From NCBI RefSeq assembly GCF_900637195.1, contig NZ_LR134356.1, positions 372,001 through 436,000 on the forward strand: 64,000 bases of DNA. The letters are read 5' to 3'. Source of the DNA: Mycolicibacterium aurum (GTDB lineage Bacteria > Actinomycetota > Actinomycetes > Mycobacteriales > Mycobacteriaceae). Position 1 is the first letter of the stretch, and each line of letters starts with the position of its first letter. The translations under genes were made by a program, and so were the position numbers. The notes beneath the pieces are model-generated. The model was not told where the DNA came from, did not search any database, and saw nothing but the letters and a program-made list of their open reading frames with translations. Of the stretch, positions 8,343-16,514 are shown piece by piece.

Positions 8343-9299
8343 TTACCCCGCCACCTGGTTCACCACGTTGGCTAGGTCGCGACCGTCACGGATCCGTTCG
8401 CAGTTGTCCACGGCCAACTCCAGGTAGCGGCGCATGGTGTCGGCGGTGTACCACGTCACGTGCGGGGTGAGCACCACGTTGGTGAGCGTGAGCAGCGGAT
8501 TGTCGGCGCGAACAGGCTCAGCGGCGAACACGTCGAGGCCGGCGGCGGCCAGCCTGCCGGTGCGCAGGGCGTCGGTCAGGGCATCCTCGTCGACGATCGG
8601 ACCGCGGGAGGTGTTGACGAGTACTGCGTCGGGTTTCATGCGGGCCAGCGCCTCCCGGCCCACCAGCCCCGCGGTGGAGTCGGTCAGCGGCAGGTGCAGC
8701 GAGACGATGTCGGATTCGGCCAGCAGGGCGGGCAGGGTTCGCCACGACGGGTGTCCGTCGTCACCGGTGCTGGTGTGCACGACGTCGGCGCCCATTGCGG
8801 CCAGGATGGTCTCGACGCGCTTGGCGACGTTGCCGTACCCGACGAGTCCCACGGTGCAGCCGCCGATGTCGCGAACCGTCTCACCGAGCGTGGGATCCGA
8901 CGGCCAGCCGGTGCCCGCACGAGTGGCGCGGTCCAACTCGGGCAGCCGGCGCAGCGCCGCCAGCATCAGCAGCAGTGTGCCCTCGGCGACCGACTGGGCG
9001 TTCGCTCCGGGCATGTTCGCCACCGCGATGCCGCGCGCCGTCGCGGCTTCCACGTCGATGGTGTTGACCCCCGCGCCCAACTTGTGCACGAGTCGCACCT
9101 TGCTCGCCTTCGCGAGATCGTCTGCTGATATCGGTCGCAGCACATGCCAGATCACCTCGGCGTCGGGCAGCTCCCGGTAGAAGGTGTCGTCGTCGTCCTC
9201 GGAGCAGTACCGAATGTCCAGCCAATCCTGATGCGGTGCAAGGAAATCCGCGACCTTGCTGTGAGTGGAGCCTGGAACGAAATGCGCGAGAACTCTCAC
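8343..9299 (-). CDS. D-isomer specific 2-hydroxyacid dehydrogenase
   Basis: A 318-residue NAD(P)-dependent dehydrogenase. The N-terminal catalytic segment includes VRLVHKLGAGVNTIDVEAA. The cofactor fold reads CTVGLVGYGNVAKRV, a GxGxxA variant of GxGxxG. VNTSRGPIVDEDAL carries the substrate Arg, and the C-terminal LTPHVTWYT carries the catalytic His. It converts 2-oxoacids and D-2-hydroxyacids, or acts like a phosphoglycerate or hydroxypyruvate dehydrogenase; the substrate is not clear. The start is GTG at 9299, because translation from there gives the family N-terminus (VRVLAHFVPGS) and its GTGA overlaps the stop of the upstream hydrolase, indicating translational coupling. In remembered M. 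tuberculosis order no such gene separates Rv0271c and Rv0272c. Confidence 0.86.
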   Translation of the reverse strand: MRVLAHFVPGSTHSKVADFLAPHQDWLDIRYCSEDDDDTFYRELPDAEVIWHVLRPISADDLAKASKVRLVHKLGAGVNTIDVEAATARGIAVANMPGANAQSVAEGTLLLMLAALRRLPELDRATRAGTGWPSDPTLGETVRDIGGCTVGLVGYGNVAKRVETILAAMGADVVHTSTGDDGHPSWRTLPALLAESDIVSLHLPLTDSTAGLVGREALARMKPDAVLVNTSRGPIVDEDALTDALRTGRLAAAGLDVFAAEPVRADNPLLTLTNVVLTPHVTWYTADTMRRYLELAVDNCERIRDGRDLANVVNQVAG

Positions 9300-10432
9300 C
9301 AGCGGCGCGTGATCCACTTGGCGATGGTATCGGCCTTCTCCGATCGCGCTCCCGGGGTGGTGAAGTAGTGATCGGTGTCGATCGAGCAGAGCGTCTTGTC
9401 CTCGCTGCCGAGCGCGTCGAAGATGCGCCGGGCGTCGGAGGGGTACACGCCGGTGTCCTGCTCGGCGTTGAGCACCAGCGCCGGGCAGGTGATGCGGGCC
9501 AGATGCGGTTCGGCGCGCGTCTGCGCGTGGCGCAGGCTCCACATGCCCAGCCAGTTGCGGAGCGTGCACGCCGCGGCGATGCCGTGCGTGGATCGGTTGG
9601 CCTTGACCGGGACGCCTGCGTAACACATGTTGGCGGGGCGTTTCGTGGGTTCCAGGCTGGGGTCGACCATGCGCGGATCCGCCCACGTGCGCATCACCGT
9701 GAACGGCCGGTCGGAGAAGCCGGCGGCGCGGACCCGGACGAGCTCTGCCTCGGCCCAGTCGGTGATGGCCTCGTTACGCGCCACCTGAGCCGCCCGGTAG
9801 CGCGCGACGAACTCGTCGGTGAAGGGCGGGCCGTTGCGTTCGCTGAACAGATCGAGATCGGAATTGGTTGTCACAGCGTCATTTTCGTCAACCACCGCCG
9901 CGTCCATCCATGCGGTGAGGACGTCGGGGCGGCCGGGGTGCGCCGCGCTGGCCACGTAGCCGTCGGCGGCGGGCAGGTCGTCGAGTCCGGACGCCGGCCG
10001 CATCCCCTCCAATGGGGTCACATGTCGGTCGACGGCGTTGGCCTGGTAGGCGGCCATCAACGAGCCGCCCCCCGAATTGCCCAGCAGTATCACGGTTTCG
10101 ACGCCCTGAACCTCGCGGAGCCAGCGCACGCCGACGCCGATGTCGACGAGGGCGTGGTCGAGCAGGAAACTGCTCTCGAATCCCCGGAACCTGGTATTCC
10201 AGCCGAGGAACCCGATTCCTCGGGTGGCCATGTAGTCGGCGAGGTAGTGCTCGGAGAAATCGATCTGATAGTGCGTGGCGATCATGCCCACCTTGGGCTT
10301 ACGTCCCATGCCCCGGTGGTAGAGCCCCTGGCAGGGGTGTCCACCGGAGCCCGCCCGACGCGCGGTAGGTGAATCCAGGCCGACGAATTCACGTGTCACG
10401 CCCGGTGTCTGGGTAGAGGTTGTTCGGCTCAC
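9296..10432 (-). CDS. Alpha/beta hydrolase (Rv0272c-like)
   Basis: A 378-residue hydrolase. The nucleophile elbow is GNSGGG (in VILLGNSGGGSLMAAYQ, near residue 120). A late strand ends in NAEQDTGVYP, carrying the acid, and DTDHYFTTPG supplies the His, completing a Ser-Asp-His triad. Length and position next to fadE6 match Rv0272c (377 residues). The substrate is unknown; the tight coupling (4-base overlap) to a 2-hydroxyacid dehydrogenase suggests a shared catabolic step, for example release of a hydroxyacid from an ester. That is inference. The annotated start gives a somewhat long N-terminus, and an internal methionine near residue 42 is an alternative. Confidence 0.82.
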   Translation of the reverse strand: MSRTTSTQTPGVTREFVGLDSPTARRAGSGGHPCQGLYHRGMGRKPKVGMIATHYQIDFSEHYLADYMATRGIGFLGWNTRFRGFESSFLLDHALVDIGVGVRWLREVQGVETVILLGNSGGGSLMAAYQANAVDRHVTPLEGMRPASGLDDLPAADGYVASAAHPGRPDVLTAWMDAAVVDENDAVTTNSDLDLFSERNGPPFTDEFVARYRAAQVARNEAITDWAEAELVRVRAAGFSDRPFTVMRTWADPRMVDPSLEPTKRPANMCYAGVPVKANRSTHGIAAACTLRNWLGMWSLRHAQTRAEPHLARITCPALVLNAEQDTGVYPSDARRIFDALGSEDKTLCSIDTDHYFTTPGARSEKADTIAKWITRRW

Positions 10433-10733
10433 CGCTGTCGGCCCTTCCCATGATGGATGGTTCGAAGGAAGAACCGGGCCTGGGTCGCGATGAGTACGTC
10501 CCCGTCTGGATGAAAGTCCTGTGGCTGAGCCTGTTTGGCCGGTGACCAGCTGAGCGCGGCGGGCGAAGTGCGGGCAGAGGAACCGATGGGGACCAGGGTC
10601 TGGCGGCCGCGCAGCGTCGGCGACTGTTCACGAGGGCTCACGACCTGCCGCGCTCCGATCATTGTCTCGAAACTGACCCTGATGTTAGATTCAGATCCAG
10701 CCTGTGGCCAGCATTTTTGGGAGGCACGCGATC
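10433..10733. other. 301-bp intergenic region between divergent genes
   Basis: No convincing coding sequence is seen. The short open frames on the minus strand here lack domain character and overlap each other. By remembered synteny, M. tuberculosis carries a TetR gene (Rv0273c) between these neighbours; none is recognisable here. The stretch must hold the promoters of both divergent flanking genes, including the candidate listed separately. Confidence 0.6.
10662..10691 (+). promoter_or_regulatory. Candidate sigma-A-like promoter of the VOC gene
   Basis: TTGTCT (10662-10667) as a -35 element and TAGATT (10686-10691, TANNNT type) as a -10 element are 18 bases apart. The -10 ends 42 bases before the chosen GTG start, which has a strong GGGAGG ribosome site at 10719-10724. 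Confidence 0.35.
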
Positions 10734-11309
10734 GTGATCAAGCCGCACAACGAGAACACCGAGTTCGAACTGGGCGGCATCAATCACGTCGCCCTGGTGT
10801 GTTCGGACATGGAACGCACCGTGGACTTCTACAGCAACGTGCTGGGCATGCCGTTGATCAAGTCGCTCGATCTGCCCGGTGGCATGGGGCAGCACTTCTT
10901 CTTCGACGCGGGCAACGGCGACTGCGTCGCGTTCTTCTGGTTCGTCGCTGCGCCGGACCGGGTCGCCGGCATCTCGTCGCCGGAGGCGATCCCGGGAATC
11001 GGGGACATCGTCAGTGCGGTGAGCACGATGAACCACCTCGCCTTCCACGTTCCCGCCGAGAAGTTCGACGAGTATCGGCAGCGGCTCAAGGCCAAAGGCG
11101 TCCGTGTCGGGCCGATTCTCAACCACGACGAGAGCCCGGCGCAGGTCTCGGCCACCGTGCATCCCGGCGTGTACGTGCGGTCGTTCTATTTCCTCGACCC
11201 CGACGGAATCACGCTGGAGTTCGCCTGCTGGACCAAGGAGTTCGGCGACAGCGACACCGGGACGGTGCCGAAGACCGCGGCCGATCGCCGGGTACCGGTG
11301 TCGCGCTAG
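10734..11309 (+). CDS. VOC superfamily (glyoxalase/extradiol dioxygenase-like) protein
   Basis: A 191-residue single-copy vicinal oxygen chelate protein, close in size to Rv0274 (193 residues). Two beta-alpha-beta-beta-beta modules are visible: INHVALVCSDMERTVDFYSNVLGM at the start and MNHLAFHVPAEKFDEYRQRL in the middle. Metal-ligand candidates are His in NHVAL, His in NHLAF and Glu in GITLEFACW. The reaction is unknown; the fold covers glyoxalases, dioxygenases and epimerases. I start at GTG 10734 because GGGAGG lies 9 bases before it; an upstream in-frame GTG at 10704 has no such site. The stop overlaps the convergent TetR gene by 4 bases. Confidence 0.86.
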   Translation: MIKPHNENTEFELGGINHVALVCSDMERTVDFYSNVLGMPLIKSLDLPGGMGQHFFFDAGNGDCVAFFWFVAAPDRVAGISSPEAIPGIGDIVSAVSTMNHLAFHVPAEKFDEYRQRLKAKGVRVGPILNHDESPAQVSATVHPGVYVRSFYFLDPDGITLEFACWTKEFGDSDTGTVPKTAADRRVPVSR

Positions 11310-11935
11310 TCCCGGTACAGCTTCGGATCGCCGAGCCGGTCGATCAGCGCGCCCAACTGGGTGGCCAGCTGGGCAGGGGTGAATCTGAGATCCCCCGCCA
11401 GCCACGCGCTCAGTGTCTGTGCCACCCCGCCGACCACGAAATGCCCCGCCGCCTTGATTCGTTCGTTCGGGTCGAGCTGCAGCGCGACCCCTGCGTGCTG
11501 ACCGGAGAGCAGCGCGAACAAGGCGCCGGACTCCGCACGCTTGCGGACCACGACGGGGTTGTCGAGGCGAGCGCTGAAGAGCAGCCGGCCCACCCGGACG
11601 TCATCGGAGATGGCGCGCACGATGTTGGCCATGCCCTGACGGCTCTGTTCCCGCGCGGGAGCGGCGGCGACCGCGGCCTGCGTGGTCGCGACGATGTCCG
11701 CGATGACCCAGTCGAAGACGGCGCCGACGAACTCGTCCTTGTCGGTGAAGCTCTCATAGAAGTAGCGCGCCGCCAGGCCCGACTGCGCGCAGATGGCACG
11801 GACCGTGAGGTCGGCGGGGGTGTGGTGGGCACCGAGCAGGTCGAGACCTGCCTCGAGCAGCCGGCGCCGGCGCTCGGCGACCCGCTGCGGGGCGTCCACC
11901 CCGCGATACGGACGAACCTGGCCCATGCGACCCAT
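11306..11935 (-). CDS. TetR/AcrR family transcriptional regulator (Rv0275c-like)
   Basis: A 209-residue regulator. The N-terminal helix-turn-helix is RRRLLEAGLDLLGAHH, then LTVRAICAQSGLAARYFYESF, the standard TetR DNA-binding layout, followed by DKDEFVGAVFDWV at the domain boundary and an all-helical ligand and dimer domain. It is divergent from the DUF2236 gene, 80 bases away, so it probably represses that gene and itself; the dyad at 11934-11966 is a candidate operator. It is convergent with the VOC gene. The ligand is unknown. Confidence 0.88.
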   Translation of the reverse strand: MGRMGQVRPYRGVDAPQRVAERRRRLLEAGLDLLGAHHTPADLTVRAICAQSGLAARYFYESFTDKDEFVGAVFDWVIADIVATTQAAVAAAPAREQSRQGMANIVRAISDDVRVGRLLFSARLDNPVVVRKRAESGALFALLSGQHAGVALQLDPNERIKAAGHFVVGGVAQTLSAWLAGDLRFTPAQLATQLGALIDRLGDPKLYRD

Positions 11936-11966
11936 ATTGACACTTGACCGGCGTCGAGAGCAATAT
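11934..11966. promoter_or_regulatory. Candidate TetR operator/promoter between divergent genes
   Basis: ATATTG (11934-11939) and CAATAT (11961-11966) form a perfect 6-bp inverted repeat 21 bases apart. The left half overlaps the TetR start codon and a perfect -35 hexamer, TTGACA (11937-11942), pointing toward the DUF2236 gene. CAATAT falls 18 bases after that hexamer, at the -10 position. Binding here would block both directions. The long spacing makes this tentative. Confidence 0.3.
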
Positions 11967-12015
11967 CAGGAAACATAGGTTCGCAGATTGCCGCTGTCGC
12001 CCGGAGGAGCTGTCC

Positions 12016-12924
12016 ATGACGCTGAATGAGTCGGTGAACGCACCCGTCCCGCTGGTGGAACGTCCGGTGAGCGACAACACCATCGGCGTGCGCCGCAGGA
12101 GCGGGAAGTCCGCCGGAGCCGATGACGGCATGCTGGGCCTCGGCCTGCTTGCGGGCCCGGCCAACGTGATCATGCAGCTCGCCCGTCCGGGCGTCGGTTA
12201 CGGCGTGCTGGAGAGCCGGGTCGAGAGCGGCCGGGTGGACCGCCACCCGATCAAGCGGGCCCGCACCACCTTCACCTACCTCGCCGTATCGACCAACGGC
12301 TCCGACGCGCAGAAGGCCGCGTTCCGCCGGGCCGTCAACGGCGCCCACGCGCAGGTGTTCTCCACCGACGAGAGTCCGGTCGAGTATCACGCGTTCGACA
12401 GGGACCTGCAGCTCTGGGTGGGTGCGTGCCTCTACAAGGGTGTGGTCGACGTGCATCGACTGTTCGTCGGGGAGATGGACGACGAGACCGCGGACCGGCT
12501 CTACCTGCAGGGCCGCGCCCTGGCGACGATGCTGCAGGTCCCCGAGACCATGTGGCCCGCCGACCGCGCGGCGTTCGACCGGTACTGGCAGGCTGCGCTC
12601 GACGACGTGCACATCGACGACACCGTGCGCGACTATCTCTATCCGATCGCGGCGTCCCGGCTGCGCGGGGTCACGTTGCCCGCTCCGCTGCAACGGCGAT
12701 CGGAAGAGCTTGCCCTGCTGATCACCACGGGCTTTCTGCCGCAACGCTTCCGGGACGAGATGCGGCTTCCGTGGGATGCGAGACGGCAGCGCAGGTTCGA
12801 CCGACTCATGGCAGTGCTACGCACCGTCAACACCGTCTCGCCCACTGTGGTGCGCCAGTTCCCGTTCAACGTTCTGCTCAAGGACGTCGACCGGCGGATG
12901 CGCGCCGGCCGACCGCTGGTCTGA
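12016..12924 (+). CDS. DUF2236 / MpaB-like oxygenase family protein (Rv0276-like)
   Basis: A 302-residue protein of the DUF2236 (MpaB/latex-clearing-protein-like) family, an all-helical fold that in characterised members binds haem. Visible family blocks are GPANVIMQLARPGVGYG (residues 40-56), an Arg/Thr segment RTTFTYLAVS, AVNGAHAQVF and DLQLWVGACLYKGVVDVH. Conserved His in these blocks are the haem-ligand candidates. Position and size fit Rv0276. The start is ATG 12016, chosen for the strong GGAGGAG at 12003-12009; the longer frame upstream runs through the promoter. Likely regulated by the divergent TetR. The physiological substrate is unknown. Confidence 0.82.
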   Translation: MTLNESVNAPVPLVERPVSDNTIGVRRRSGKSAGADDGMLGLGLLAGPANVIMQLARPGVGYGVLESRVESGRVDRHPIKRARTTFTYLAVSTNGSDAQKAAFRRAVNGAHAQVFSTDESPVEYHAFDRDLQLWVGACLYKGVVDVHRLFVGEMDDETADRLYLQGRALATMLQVPETMWPADRAAFDRYWQAALDDVHIDDTVRDYLYPIAASRLRGVTLPAPLQRRSEELALLITTGFLPQRFRDEMRLPWDARRQRRFDRLMAVLRTVNTVSPTVVRQFPFNVLLKDVDRRMRAGRPLV

Positions 12925-13009
12925 CCGGCACGCCCGGAACACCGAATCGTCAGTGCGGGCCGGCCGTCGTCGCCGCCACCCGTGCGTCTCGACACCCTGC
13001 CTCTGCGGT

Positions 13010-13031
13010 GCTAACTTCAGCGCAAGTTAGC
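13010..13031. promoter_or_regulatory. 22-bp palindrome overlapping the ESX-3 iron box
   Basis: GCTAACTT (13010-13017) and AAGTTAGC (13024-13031) are perfect inverted arms around CAGCGC. The right arm shares five bases with the IdeR-like box that follows. It may be a second half-site for IdeR or the site of another regulator of the ESX-3 promoter. Confidence 0.5.
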
Positions 13032-13045
13032 TTAGCCATACATAA
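13027..13045 (+). promoter_or_regulatory. IdeR-like iron box upstream of ESX-3
   Basis: The 19 bases from 13027 begin TTAGCTTAGCC and end ACATAA. They match the mycobacterial IdeR consensus (TTAGGTTAG, C, CTAACCTAA halves) at 14 of 19 positions by direct comparison. It lies 72-90 bases before the eccA3 start. ESX-3 is known to be repressed by IdeR with iron in M. tuberculosis and M. smegmatis, so the site and position agree. No convincing Zur box was seen. Confidence 0.65.
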
Positions 13046-13116
13046 GAATCCGCAAGGGAGAAGGCGGGGGCCGACGCCCAGGCAAACGTCTGGAGCTGGG
13101 CGCCGTCGAAACGATC

Positions 13117-14982
13117 ATGGACTTGGGAAGTGACACACTCGTGGTTCCAGCGGGGACGAACCGCGTCGATCAGGACGTGGTCAGCCGGTTCGCCACGTGC
13201 TGCCGAGCGCTGGGGCTGTCCGTGCACGAGCGGCGTCGACCTGCGGATATGGTGGCTGCCACGCAAGGGTTCACCGCGCTGACGCGGATCGCGGGAGACC
13301 AGTGTGACGCGTGGACGGGACTGGCCGCGGCGGGCGCGGTGACACCCGAGGTGATCGAGGTGGTCTGGCAAACTTCTGCGACCGCAGGGGTGTTGCAGCG
13401 CCGGATCGAGCTCGCGCCGGAAGCGCTCGGTTTCACCTACGACACCGGCCTGTACCTCCAGTTCCGTGCGGCCACCCCCGACGACTTCGCGCTCGCCTAC
13501 GCGGTGTGCCTCAGCGACGCCGCGCGCTACGAGGAGGCCGACGAACTGATCGCCGACCTGCTCGGCCGCCGACCCGGCTGGCTGCACGCGCGGTGGGTCA
13601 AGATCGCGATCTACTACCGGGCCGGCCGCTGGGCCGAGGTGGTGCGGATGCTGACCCCACTGGTGACCGACCAGACGCTCGACGAGACCACCGCTCATGC
13701 CGCCCGCGTCACCCTCGGTATCGCGCTCGCCCGGTTGGGGATGTTCGCCCCCGCGCTGTCTCATCTCGAGCGGACCGACGGCCCCATCGCGGTGGCAGCA
13801 GTGGACGGTGCCCTGGCCAAAGCGCTGTCGTTGCGGGCCCAGGGTGACGAGGACGACGCCCATGAGCTCCTGCAGGAGCTCTACGCCGGCAATCCGGAGA
13901 ACACCCAGGTCGAAGAGGCGCTCTCGGACACGAGTTTCGGCATCCCCACCACCACCGGAGCCCGTATCGAGGCACGCAGCAACCCGTGGGATCCCGAAAC
14001 CGAGCCCGGAGAAGCCGATTTCGTCGACCCGGGCGCCAAGGACCGCAAGGCGCATCTACTCGTCGAAGCCGAGGCGGAACTCGCGGAGTTCATCGGCCTC
14101 GACGAGGTCAAGTATCAGGTCGCCCGGCTGAAGAGTTCCGTCGCCATGGCGATCCGGCGTCAGGAGCGCGGGCTGGCGGTCGCGCAACGCACCAACCATC
14201 TCGTCTTCGCCGGGCCGCCGGGCACCGGCAAGACCACGATCGCCCGGGTGGTGGCCAAGATCTACTGCGGGCTGGGGCTGTTGAAGAAGGAAACCGTCCG
14301 CGAGGTGCACCGCGCCGACCTCATCGGCCAGCACATCGGGGAGACGGAGGCCAAGACCAACGCCATCATCGACAGTGCCCTCGACGGCGTGTTGTTCCTC
14401 GACGAGGCGTACGCGTTGGTGTCCACCGGCGCCAAGAACGACTTCGGTCTTGTCGCCATCGACACACTGCTGGCCAGGATGGAGAACGACCGCGACCGGC
14501 TGGTCGTCATCGTCGCCGGCTACCGCAAGGACCTGGACGCGTTTCTCGACGCCAACGAAGGTCTGCGATCGCGCTTCACCCGCAGCATCGACTTCCCGTC
14601 CTACTCACCCGAGGAGCTCGTCGAAATCGCCACGCGGATGGCCGAGAAGCGCGATTCGCGCTTCGAGGAGAACGCCCGCGCCGACATGGAAAGGCTGTTC
14701 GCCCACCTCGCCGCGTCGTCCACCCCCGATGCCAACGGTGTCGAACGGCGCAGTCTGGACATCGCCGGCAACGGCCGCTTCGTCCGAAACCTGGTCGAGC
14801 GCTCCGAGGAAGAGCGCGAATACCGGCTGGACCACTCCGAGTCCGACGACTTCACCGACGACGAGCTGATGACCATCACCGCGGCCGACGTCGGCAATTC
14901 GGCGGGTCCGCAGCTGCGCGGCCTTGGTCTGTCGATACCCGAAGGCCTGACTGTCCCACAACGCCTCACGGACTCCCGGTGA
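13117..14982 (+). CDS. eccA3: ESX-3 cytosolic AAA+ ATPase EccA3
   Basis: A 621-residue CbxX/CfqX-type AAA+ ATPase. The N-terminal half (1-290) is a TPR-like helical substrate-recognition domain. The C-terminal half is the ATPase, with Walker A GPPGTGKT (366-373), Walker B VLFLDEAY (425-432) and a sensor/arginine region around GLRSRFTRSIDF. EccA proteins are cytosolic and are thought to help release EspG from PE/PPE substrates. Length and domain order match Rv0282. It opens the ESX-3 operon, 72 bases after the IdeR-like box. The stop overlaps the eccB3 start in GTGA. The Shine-Dalgarno before ATG 13117 is weak, so the precise start is slightly uncertain. Confidence 0.95.
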   Translation: MDLGSDTLVVPAGTNRVDQDVVSRFATCCRALGLSVHERRRPADMVAATQGFTALTRIAGDQCDAWTGLAAAGAVTPEVIEVVWQTSATAGVLQRRIELAPEALGFTYDTGLYLQFRAATPDDFALAYAVCLSDAARYEEADELIADLLGRRPGWLHARWVKIAIYYRAGRWAEVVRMLTPLVTDQTLDETTAHAARVTLGIALARLGMFAPALSHLERTDGPIAVAAVDGALAKALSLRAQGDEDDAHELLQELYAGNPENTQVEEALSDTSFGIPTTTGARIEARSNPWDPETEPGEADFVDPGAKDRKAHLLVEAEAELAEFIGLDEVKYQVARLKSSVAMAIRRQERGLAVAQRTNHLVFAGPPGTGKTTIARVVAKIYCGLGLLKKETVREVHRADLIGQHIGETEAKTNAIIDSALDGVLFLDEAYALVSTGAKNDFGLVAIDTLLARMENDRDRLVVIVAGYRKDLDAFLDANEGLRSRFTRSIDFPSYSPEELVEIATRMAEKRDSRFEENARADMERLFAHLAASSTPDANGVERRSLDIAGNGRFVRNLVERSEEEREYRLDHSESDDFTDDELMTITAADVGNSAGPQLRGLGLSIPEGLTVPQRLTDSR

Positions 14983-16514
14983 GCGCGCCCGACGGGGACC
15001 GGCGCTCGTTCACCTCACGGACCCCGGCCAACGAGAATCCCGATCACGTCACCTACCGTCGTGGCTTCGTCACCCGCCACCAGGTCACGGGATGGCGTTT
15101 CGTCATGCGCCGCATCGCCTCCGGCGTGGCACTGCACGACACCAGGATGCTCGTCGACCCGTTGCGCACCCAGTCGCGGTCGGTGCTCGTCGGCGCACTC
15201 ATCCTGGTGACCGGTGTGATCGGCTGCTTCCTCTTCTCGCTGATCCGGCCCTCCGGGTCCGCGGGCGACGATGCGGTGCTCGCCGACCGCGACACCGCGG
15301 CGCTGTACGTCAAACTCGGCGACCAACTGCACCCCGTGCTTAACCTGACGTCGGCGCGGCTCATCACCGGCCGGCCGGACAACCCGGCCATGGTCAAGAG
15401 CAGCGAGCTCGACCGGTTCCCGCGCGGCAACCTGCTCGGTATCCCGGGTGCTCCGGAACGCATGGTGGCCAACATGACTCGTGATGCGTACTGGACCGTG
15501 TGTGATGCGGCGGCAGGCGACGACGCCGGCGTCACGGTGATCGCAGGGCGGCCCGCCGACGGCGGTGAACGTGCGGCGGCGCTGCCCGCAGGCACCGCGG
15601 TGCTCGCCGAGAACGGCGGGCGCACCTGGCTGCTGTGGAACGGCAGACGAAGCGTCGTCGACCTGGCCGACCGCGCCGTCACCGCCGGACTCGGCATCGG
15701 CGTCGACATCGTGGCGCCGCGACCGATCGCCACCGGCCTGTTCAACGCGATCCCCGAGGGGCCTGCGCTGGTGACGCCGGTGATCCCCGATGCCGGTCTG
15801 CTCTCCGACCTCCCGCTGCCCGAGCAGGTGCCGGTCGGCGCCGTCGTGGTCGCCTATGACGCCGACAACACGCTGCGGCACTACGTCGTGCTCACCGATG
15901 GTCTCCAGCCGATATCACCGGTGGTGGCGGCGATCCTGCGCAACACGAACTCCTGGGGACTGGCGCAGCCACCCCGCCTCGATGCCGACGTCGTCGCGCG
16001 CATCCCGGAAGCCGCCGCCGTGGACGTCGACGCCTACCCGGCCGACCGCGTCACGCTGGTGGACCCGGCCATCGCTCCCGTGACCTGTGCGACATGGGCG
16101 AAACCGGAAGGTGCACAGGAGGGTTCGCTGATTCTGCGGTCCGGGGCGATGTTGCCCGTGCCCGACGGGCAGCGCACCGTCGCGCTGGTCAGCTCCGGCG
16201 CCGACGGCGGACCCGCGAACCGGGTCGCCCTTGCGCCCGGAACCGGGTACTTCGTCGACAGCGGCGGATCGCTGTTCTGGGTGAGCGACACCGGCGTGCG
16301 GTACGGCATCGAGGACAGCGAGTCCGCCGGCACCGACACCGTGGCCGCCCTGGGCCTTTCCACTGCGCCGCTGCCCATCCCGTGGTCCGTGCTTTCTCAG
16401 TTCGCCGCGGGTCCGACCCTGTCGCGTACCGACGCGCTGCTGGCCCACGACACGCTGGCGCCCAACCCGGAGCCGGCCCGCGTGGAGACCACACCCCGGT
16501 TGGAGAATCCATGA
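14979..16514 (+). CDS. eccB3: ESX-3 membrane complex protein EccB3
   Basis: A 511-residue core component of the ESX-3 inner-membrane pore. A cytosolic N-terminus (about 1-68, including [19 protein letters not shown], typical of EccB) leads into one transmembrane helix (about 69-89, [20 protein letters not shown]). A large periplasmic domain follows with the EccB repeat pattern and two cysteines (VCDA, VTCA) in the positions expected for its disulfide. The start GTG 14979 overlaps the eccA3 stop by 4 bases and gives the family N-terminus; the frame is open much further upstream but only antiparallel to eccA3 coding. Slightly shorter than Rv0283. Confidence 0.95.
   Translation: MSAPDGDRRSFTSRTPANENPDHVTYRRGFVTRHQVTGWRFVMRRIASGVALHDTRMLVDPLRTQSRSVLVGALILVTGVIGCFLFSLIRPSGSAGDDAVLADRDTAALYVKLGDQLHPVLNLTSARLITGRPDNPAMVKSSELDRFPRGNLLGIPGAPERMVANMTRDAYWTVCDAAAGDDAGVTVIAGRPADGGERAAALPAGTAVLAENGGRTWLLWNGRRSVVDLADRAVTAGLGIGVDIVAPRPIATGLFNAIPEGPALVTPVIPDAGLLSDLPLPEQVPVGAVVVAYDADNTLRHYVVLTDGLQPISPVVAAILRNTNSWGLAQPPRLDADVVARIPEAAAVDVDAYPADRVTLVDPAIAPVTCATWAKPEGAQEGSLILRSGAMLPVPDGQRTVALVSSGADGGPANRVALAPGTGYFVDSGGSLFWVSDTGVRYGIEDSESAGTDTVAALGLSTAPLPIPWSVLSQFAAGPTLSRTDALLAHDTLAPNPEPARVETTPRLENP

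Noticed and set aside
10389..10662. Small minus-strand ORFs where M. tuberculosis has a TetR gene
   Set aside because: No helix-turn-helix or other motif; they overlap each other in different frames and look like chance.
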